A stretch of 64,000 nucleotides of DNA from Alligator mississippiensis. Lineage: Eukaryota > Chordata > Crocodylia > Alligatoridae. The stretch spans positions 19,910,501 to 19,974,500 of the forward strand of contig NC_081835.1 of assembly GCF_030867095.1 (NCBI RefSeq), read 5' to 3'. The translations under genes and the position numbers were made by a program. The notes beneath the pieces are model-generated. The model was not told the DNA's origin and searched no databases. It saw only the letters and a list, made by a program, of their open reading frames with translations. Shown piece by piece: positions 19,583-64,000 of this stretch; the stretch's first letter is position 1, and each line of letters begins with the position of its first letter.

Positions 19583-22500
19583 CTAGGAAGGCTGCAAGCA
19601 AACAGAGAGCGTGTGGTCAGGGAGGACATGGAAAGCCAACAGGTTGTGCTGAGAGAGCGACAGATGGAGGGCGAGAGTCTTTCAAATGCTACAGCCCCAA
19701 ATACTTGCCCTGGGTCAGCTACTGTCTTCTGAAGTAACACCACTATTGCTTCCTTCGATGTACCCACCTAAGCAGCATCTGGCGCATGCTCTGAGTTTAG
19801 GAAGCAAAGCTCTGAAAGTCCTAGCATCTGCTGGAGCAGGCTGTCACATCCTCACATGTACAAGCACCCTAAGCTTGTGCCTTTCTGAATAAGCTAGTCT
19901 CTAAGGTGTCACTGCCCTTTCTTTGGTTTACAGGGGGTTGTTTTAAGTGTTAAAACATGTTTATTTCTCTCTCTTCATGCCAGGCTCTTTGCTCTGCTCC
20001 CCAAGGAAATCAGCTAGAAAAACCTTCCCAAACTGGATCACGTCTATGGAAGGGCTTTACTACGTTGTGCAGCCAAAGCAACAAGTAGCATGATTCATTA
20101 GATCTTTCCCCTTCACAGCAAACCTAGGATTTGTCTTTTGACATTTAATTGTAAATTAAGCCTCAATGTTAGCTTTTAGTTTTCCCTTCTTCAACTTATT
20201 TTTTGGGATGGGGTAGGGGAGTTTCTACTACTTTCAGGCTGAGGGGTCAAGTTTAGAGTGTTTTGCCCTAGCTGTTTGTATCAAGAACTGCTGATCTTCC
20301 AGAGACTGGAAGGACTAGTCAGCTGAAAGGAGGAATCCCATACCCATAGCTCCAAGATTAGGAACAGCACAGGTGGAAGGAGCAGGAAGACTGCAGGTTT
20401 GTTTTCTCTATGGTCACATTTGCACTGGACTCAAGAGAAGAGACTGAAAAGCCATTTGCAGGTTGTATCAGGCAATTTTCTTATGGTCTTTCTCTTTTCC
20501 TCTAAAAATCCACCTTAAGCACTTGCACTGCGAGGACCAGGCATCACGGTAAAAGCATCCTGTCCAAGTAAGAAGCAACCTGCCACCTAACCCTTCATAA
20601 ATGATGGCTCGAGTGTGAAATCTCACCTGTCCCATAGAATCCTCTCCTGCCAGATGCTCTCCCCTGAAAGCACAGCCTGGGACAGCTTCAGAAAGCAGCT
20701 CCAAGTCCTCAGGAGTCAACAGAAAAGGAGTTGGATGCCACACAACTGCTGCTGCTGCTGTGGCTGGTGTGTCCTAAGTAACAGCAGCCCAGCTTGAGGC
20801 TTCTGGGTTCTTATCAACCTGCCCCCGCCCACCCCCAAAGCAATTCTGCCCCCTGCCCTGTGAGGGTACCCGCTCTGAGTGGGTCCAGTGACACTGGACA
20901 GATACTGCCTCAGTGCAGATGAGATCATCTCGTGGGGGTGGGGGTGAGTGAGGTTATTGCCTCCCCTCCCCAACAAGACAATTAGACCAATTTCAGGGTG
21001 TTCCAGGAACTCGATGCTTCTGACTCCTGATGATTTTTTCCATCTAATTGAGCCGTTCTGCTCCTGTCATCCTGGTTTATAGTCATTTGAGGAGAAAAGA
21101 AGCCCCAAAACCACATGCTAAAGCTGCTGGCAAAGCCCTGTGACACTTTGGAGTGAGCAACACTTGGATACCAAGTGATCCTGCGGTACGGGATCCTCTT
21201 AATATATGGGAGCTTTGGAGTCGGCAGCCCAAGAAGCCCCCAAGCCTTCAGCCAGGGGGTAGAGTTACTGCAAATAATTCACCCCCTCTACAAGGCCACC
21301 TGAAGCACAACCCAGGGTGATCAGCCCTTCCTGGTAAGGGGCCTTGGCATGCATCTAACTTTGAGCACTTCAAAGCATATTATAAACTTGAATGCATTTA
21401 AGCCCATGATGAGCATTCCATGGGAATCCATATCTTCCCTGTGGGGAAACTGAGGCCCCGAGTGGCAAAGTGACTTGCTGATGGGGGAACAGGCTCCAGT
21501 GTCCTGAGTCTGTAGTTCCTGGTGCCATGATCAAGTCAAGTGGTTGCTGCAGTGGTAGGTGATGGGCTGGGTGCCCCGACAAGACAGTTCTAGTCCTCCT
21601 ACAATTATTTATACATCTTTAAAAACCCCAGCACTGTAATAGTGAGGAACCGTGATGTGCACCTGGAGCAGCATTAGAGCCTCCACACCTCTGTCCGCTC
21701 CTCATACTTTAGTCCTATTGACCTCTGAGAAGTCCAGCTGGCATAGTTACTTCCAGCAACCATGTTGCTGGGCTCTTTCCACTCCTCCCTCACCACGGCA
21801 AGGCCTTCAGTGCTGCCCAAGGGTTGCACTCTTCATGCTCAGTCCATTGGGAGGCGATGGGGTCTCAAGGCTGAGGGGCTCCACCAAAACCACCCATGAG
21901 CTGAGACTGGCACTGGGTCAGTCATATTGCCCTTGGAAAGCTGAGCTGCCACAGCTAGGTGTGTGAAGAGAGGTGGCCTCTCTATCAGGCCATGGCCCTT
22001 TAGAGCATCCTAGAGCAGGACCAGGACCACGGCATGAACACAGAATTGGTTTGGAAGCCAGCCTAGCATTTGAGTCCAACGTGCTCTTGTTCAGCTGGTC
22101 TTGGCATCACACCGGCAACTTCTGCCTACACAAGATTCAGTTTTACCCAAACACAAATTAACCCACAGCCTCCACACATAGCCCCTACCAACTGTGATGC
22201 ACCAGTCCCTGGTCCTGCTTGGGTCAATGCTTTCCTGCAGGCTGAGCAAGGCCTGTGCTGGTCTGTCACCCCTTCCATGCCCATAATCTGTGGAGCACCC
22301 ATGGGTGGACTCGTGACCCAAGGCCTCACTTACGGGACGGGTGGGCAACTGCCCTATTGTGCACAGGCTGGACATTGCGACTGCCTCTCACGCACACACT
22401 GGGTGCCTTTGTCTGATGCTATTAATACACATGCTGTGGTTTGGCCATGCTGGACACTCAGCTCCCCACCCCGGCTGACTGGAAGCTGAGCCCCTGCGGT

Positions 22501-23220
22501 TCGAGTGATGTGTGCGCTGGGAGCCCCCGGCAGTGCCGGCTCCCCCACGGAGCGGTGATGTCACTGCTGGGAAAGCAGCAGCGCCACGCAGGGCAGGCTA
22601 TTTTTAAACTTGCTCTGGTTTGCAGTGGGGGCTGGTGATTAGCTCCATCCATCACTGTCTCACCAGTTATCCCCGGACTTGATCACCCCACAGAACCCCC
22701 TGCCAAAGCCAGGAAGCAGCTACAGGGGCCGAGAAGGGCCTGGGATGGACACACAGCTTTGAGTTTAGTTGGACAACTCCCCCTGGAGTTGGACTCTTTC
22801 CCTCTGTGACCCCAAAGGAAGGCTGATGGGATTCTAGCCTGGCACCTGTGCCCCTTGCAGCTGTCCCTACTACTCCCAGCCCATCTCTGCTATGTGGACT
22901 TAAAGCCCCCTGCACCCTGGTCCCTCGGCTCTTAAAAGGAACACCCAGACCCTCCAAACTCAGTGGAGCCCACCGTGAGAACTACTAGTACATTGGCTCT
23001 GTTGGCTGCAGCACTTGGGCCACCGAGCTCCAGGGCTGTAGCATCTCTTGTGAAAGCTCCCACACTGCCACTGGGGGCAGCATCCACTACTTCCACGTAC
23101 TCTCACCCAACAATGTTCAAACTGGGGCAGGCCCCAGTGGAAACAGTCTCCAAGCTTGGCACCCATCTGAGGAAATGCTGTCTTCATTAGAAGTCATTAC
23201 AGTGACCACTTAAGACTCCA
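19583..23220. other. UCN2 upstream interval (first exon not located)
   Basis: Lies between the UCN2 coding-exon acceptor (AG at 19584-19583) and the COL7A1 poly(A) signal. It should hold the non-coding first exon and promoter of UCN2, but no boundary can be fixed. A MIR-like fragment is near 21.36-21.57 kb. A GC-rich block at 22.54-22.62 kb carries a CRE-like TGATGTCA (22556-22563) and an A/T-rich TATTTTTAAA (22599-22608). No other ORF resembles a known protein. Confidence 0.4.
21355..21570 (+). repeat. MIR-like SINE fragment
   Basis: Contains GAGCACTTCAAAGCATAT, GTGGGGAAACTGAGGCCCCG and AAAGTGACTTGC, followed by a GAGTCTG-like end, in MIR order. Confidence 0.6.
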
Positions 23221-25374
23221 GTTAGCACAGCTTTATTGTAAAACCCCCACCCCTCTCACATCCATACACATATACATATGCTGTATACAGATATACACAC
23301 AGTGCAGCAAGACAGGCAGGGGTCAAACTGACGCACCCCACCATGGCTTTTCCATCTTTTTCCAAATACCTATTAAGATGGTGGCTTCTGGTGGGCGAGA
23401 GGCAGCATTCAGGGTGGGGAGGAGCACGGCAGTACAGAAATTTCCAAAGCTGTTTGAAATAACATACAACGGCAAGACCTTACAATAGCATTAGCACCAT
23501 CCTCAGTGTTTCCCTGTTGAGTCTCATCTCACAGTTCAACACCGCTGGGTTGAAGAGCAGGGGCGAAAGCGTGCGTGGTTACAGGTGCCTCTACAAGGCA
23601 GCTCCACACTCGCCTTGAAGGGCTCGCTGGCCTGTGCCTGGGTTTCTTCCAGTGCTGTTGCTCTCAGAGAGAACGCTGGTTCCTGGTGAAGGATGAGGTG
23701 AAACTTCTTCAAATGAAAACCTGGTGGGGGCGGGGGGGGGGAAGATGGCGAGCGGGTCCCTCTAGGAACTTGCAGCCCTTCTGCAGGTGCATGTGTTCCA
23801 CCCAGCGGCAAAACACACATGGATAATGCAGCCGTACCCGCCTCTGAGCTCCCAGCCATGGCTTACAAGTGGAGAAATCAACTACCGAAGCCTTCTTGTG
23901 AAACCTGCCCAGCTCCTGACCACACAGGATGTCCAGGTCTCACTAACACCTGGACGTTCTCCCTTTAAATGGAGGATTCTTGCTGGCACAGCCTGTAACA
24001 TCGTACCCATTTCTGAGGTGCCTCCTTGGGCAGGGTCTGAGCACAAAGGGGCTGGGCAGCAGCTCGATGTTCCCATGAATGCTGGTAGGTGCCCAGCAGT
24101 GCCCAGATGTGGTGGAAGCAGGAGGGAGGGGGGGTGCCCACCACCTGTACCTCCTCCCAGTGAACGGCTTGGCTGGAAGTGGGCAGACAAGGTGGCAGAT
24201 GGAGTGTGTAAACAGCCCCCGTGGCACTGGGGCTCGGAGGCCTGAGAAAACCACCAAGCCCTTTCCTTTGGCTAATGCTGACTGAGACCCCCAAGGAGCA
24301 TCCTGACTATAACCAGAGGGCAGGAAAGGGGGCCTGTGGCTCAGGAGTGCCCAGCCGCGGCCTTCACTGCCATGTAGCCACCTAGGCATTGCTGTTTGTA
24401 ATGTGCTTCCACATGGGCACTGGAGCAGCAGAGGAAAGGCTGAGAAGGGCAAGCGGCTTTTCTAACCTAGAGAAAGGGACTCTGGCTCTGGCTAGGACAG
24501 GGGCTGGAAGAGGCCTGATCCTCAACCTGTCCTGTCTGACCTGTGAAAGCTTCTCTCTGGCAGAGGTGGCACTGCCCAAAGCGTCTGGAGTTTTCTCCTG
24601 CCTGACAGTGTAAGGAGCTTGAGATGGGCTAAGGATAGAGGGCAGGCAGAGGACCTGCCGAAAGAGCCCCCAGATGAAACACAACAAGAGGGAAAGCCAG
24701 TGCAGAGGGGAGCACTTGCTGGGACCCTTCCAGCACCTGGGAGCCCAAATGGGGCAGCTCCCTGTAAGCACCAAGGCCATTTAGCCCTTTGGAGCATTCA
24801 TGGCAGGCAAACTTTGGCTATAAACAAAGGGCTTTGTGCACTTACACTCCCGTTCTCAGCCTTGCACAACACGTTCCAGGCTGGGAGACTCTCAGGCTGG
24901 CTCCTCCATTCCCAAGAACTGGCCTGCAGCCTGTGACCTGACACAGAGCCAGCAGCAGCCAGCCTGGGTTTGGTCCAGCTAGTACATTTCATGTGCCATC
25001 GGTCATCAGCCTCCAATAAGTTAAAAAGCGCTGGTCCCCCACAAAGCTACAAATATTGTTTCTTCCCCTTTTTGCCATTTGATAAAAATTTCACCTGAAC
25101 TTAAAAACCAAGAGAACAAATAGAAAAATAACCCCAGAGCAACACAAATACTTAGTACAAAATAGCACCAGTCTCTGGTCCGGGCCGGGGCACCCCGTGC
25201 CACAGTAGACAGCAGATGCAGCAGTGAGGGGCGTCTTGGGCCCAAGGCACCACATGTGGCAGGGACATTGAGCAGGCCCCGGCCGGGCTCCCTGGAGGAC
25301 CTGAAGAAGTCTTTCACGGAATGGGCAGGTGGGGTTCCACTCAGACAGGAAGAGCCCCGCTAAAACAGGGCAGT
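23215..25374 (-). other. COL7A1: COL7A1 3' UTR (inferred)
   Basis: Sequence from the TGA at 25375-25377 to just past the AATAAA at 23232-23237. No interspersed repeat or competing coding sequence is evident here. An unnoticed intron or an earlier non-canonical poly(A) site would shorten it. Confidence 0.45.
23232..23237 (-). terminator. COL7A1: Probable COL7A1 poly(A) signal
   Basis: AATAAA on the minus strand about 2.1 kb downstream of the COL7A1 stop codon. It is the only canonical hexamer noticed between the stop and this point. It implies a 3' UTR of about 2.15 kb; the cleavage site itself is not visible. Confidence 0.55.
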
Positions 25375-63386
<38,012 letters not shown>

Positions 63387-64000
63387 CTGCAAAGGAGAAA
63401 AGGTACAGGGTCAGTAGAGGCCTCTGTTGTACCCACAACCCAGGGCACACAGGCAGGATACAGCCACATCCCACGTGGGATGTGAGAGGGGACAGGCCCC
63501 AACACAAGCTCCACAGGGCACAGACCCACCCCCAGTGCATGGCACCAGAGCTGTGGGGCAGCCAGCAAGCTGGGGAACAGCAGGGTGCCCAAGCTCCACA
63601 GCTCTGATGCACAAAGCTTCACATGTCCCAGGGGATGGCCCTACAGCCAACCTGGGGGCTCAGAGAGGGCCACTCATCCAGGCTCCCTGCACTCACTTTG
63701 CCCCTGCACCTCCGCCGCCCAGCCAGGCCTGACTGTGCAGTGACCAGAGGCTAGAGACTGGCTGAGGAGCTGACACCGAGGACACACACTCCAGCAGCTG
63801 GGAGCACCAGGCAGTGCCCACAGCCCAAGGTGACTTCTGATGGAAGGGAAATACTGACAGTCCCAGCCCCCATGGCTCAAGTCTTGTGCAGGGGCCAGCA
63901 AGCATGGGAGGCAGGCTGGTGTCAGCTGGTCACCGCATGGTTCAGGGTATCTCTGCCCCTGCGTCCATGGGGCAAGGGTATGATGGACCCAGGTTCAACA

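Noticed and set aside
63685-63725. Possible extra COL7A1 exon with donor GTGAGTGC
   Set aside because: The donor looks good, but no frame gives Gly-X-Y and joining it to W1 would insert RRRCRGK-like sequence unknown in the family.

Overview
The window is vertebrate nuclear DNA with intron-rich protein genes. It is most likely from a sauropsid, probably a crocodilian or a close relative. CR1-type LINE 3' ends and old MIR-type SINE fragments dominate the interspersed repeats, and there are no Alu, B1 or L1 sequences. The three genes are archosaur/reptile-like orthologues of mammalian genes. The species cannot be fixed from the sequence alone.

All recognisable genes lie on the minus strand, in the transcriptional order COL7A1, UCN2, COPG1. 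(1) 1-14.3 kb: the 5' half of COPG1 (coatomer gamma-1), with 13 coding exons giving residues 1-408, ending upstream in a CpG-rich promoter with NRF-1-like and ETS-like motifs near 14.0-14.3 kb. The remaining exons lie beyond the left edge. (2) 14.4-19.07 kb: intergenic, with repeats and one unexplained exon-like stretch. (3) 19.07-19.58 kb: a single coding exon for a 168-residue urocortin precursor. It is urocortin-2 by position, but its C-terminus is urocortin-3-like and ends in a standard amidation and dibasic signal. (4) 19.6-23.2 kb: probable urocortin upstream region. (5) 23.2-64 kb: the 3' half of COL7A1 (collagen VII alpha-1 chain), with a long 3' UTR and 64 coding exons. These encode about 1,114 residues of interrupted triple helix, including a 39-residue hinge, followed by a 173-residue NC2 region with a Kunitz domain. 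Its 5' part lies beyond the right edge.

Exon boundaries were read by hand from GT/AG splice signals, codon phase and the Gly-X-Y register. Exon lengths close the reading frame exactly across all 13 COPG1 exons and all 64 COL7A1 exons, so these models are strong although no alignment was run. The genes do not form a pathway: COPG1 is a housekeeping vesicle-coat gene, UCN2 a neuropeptide gene and COL7A1 an anchoring-fibril collagen gene. The UCN2-COL7A1 neighbourhood matches mammals; COPG1 next to UCN2 does not.
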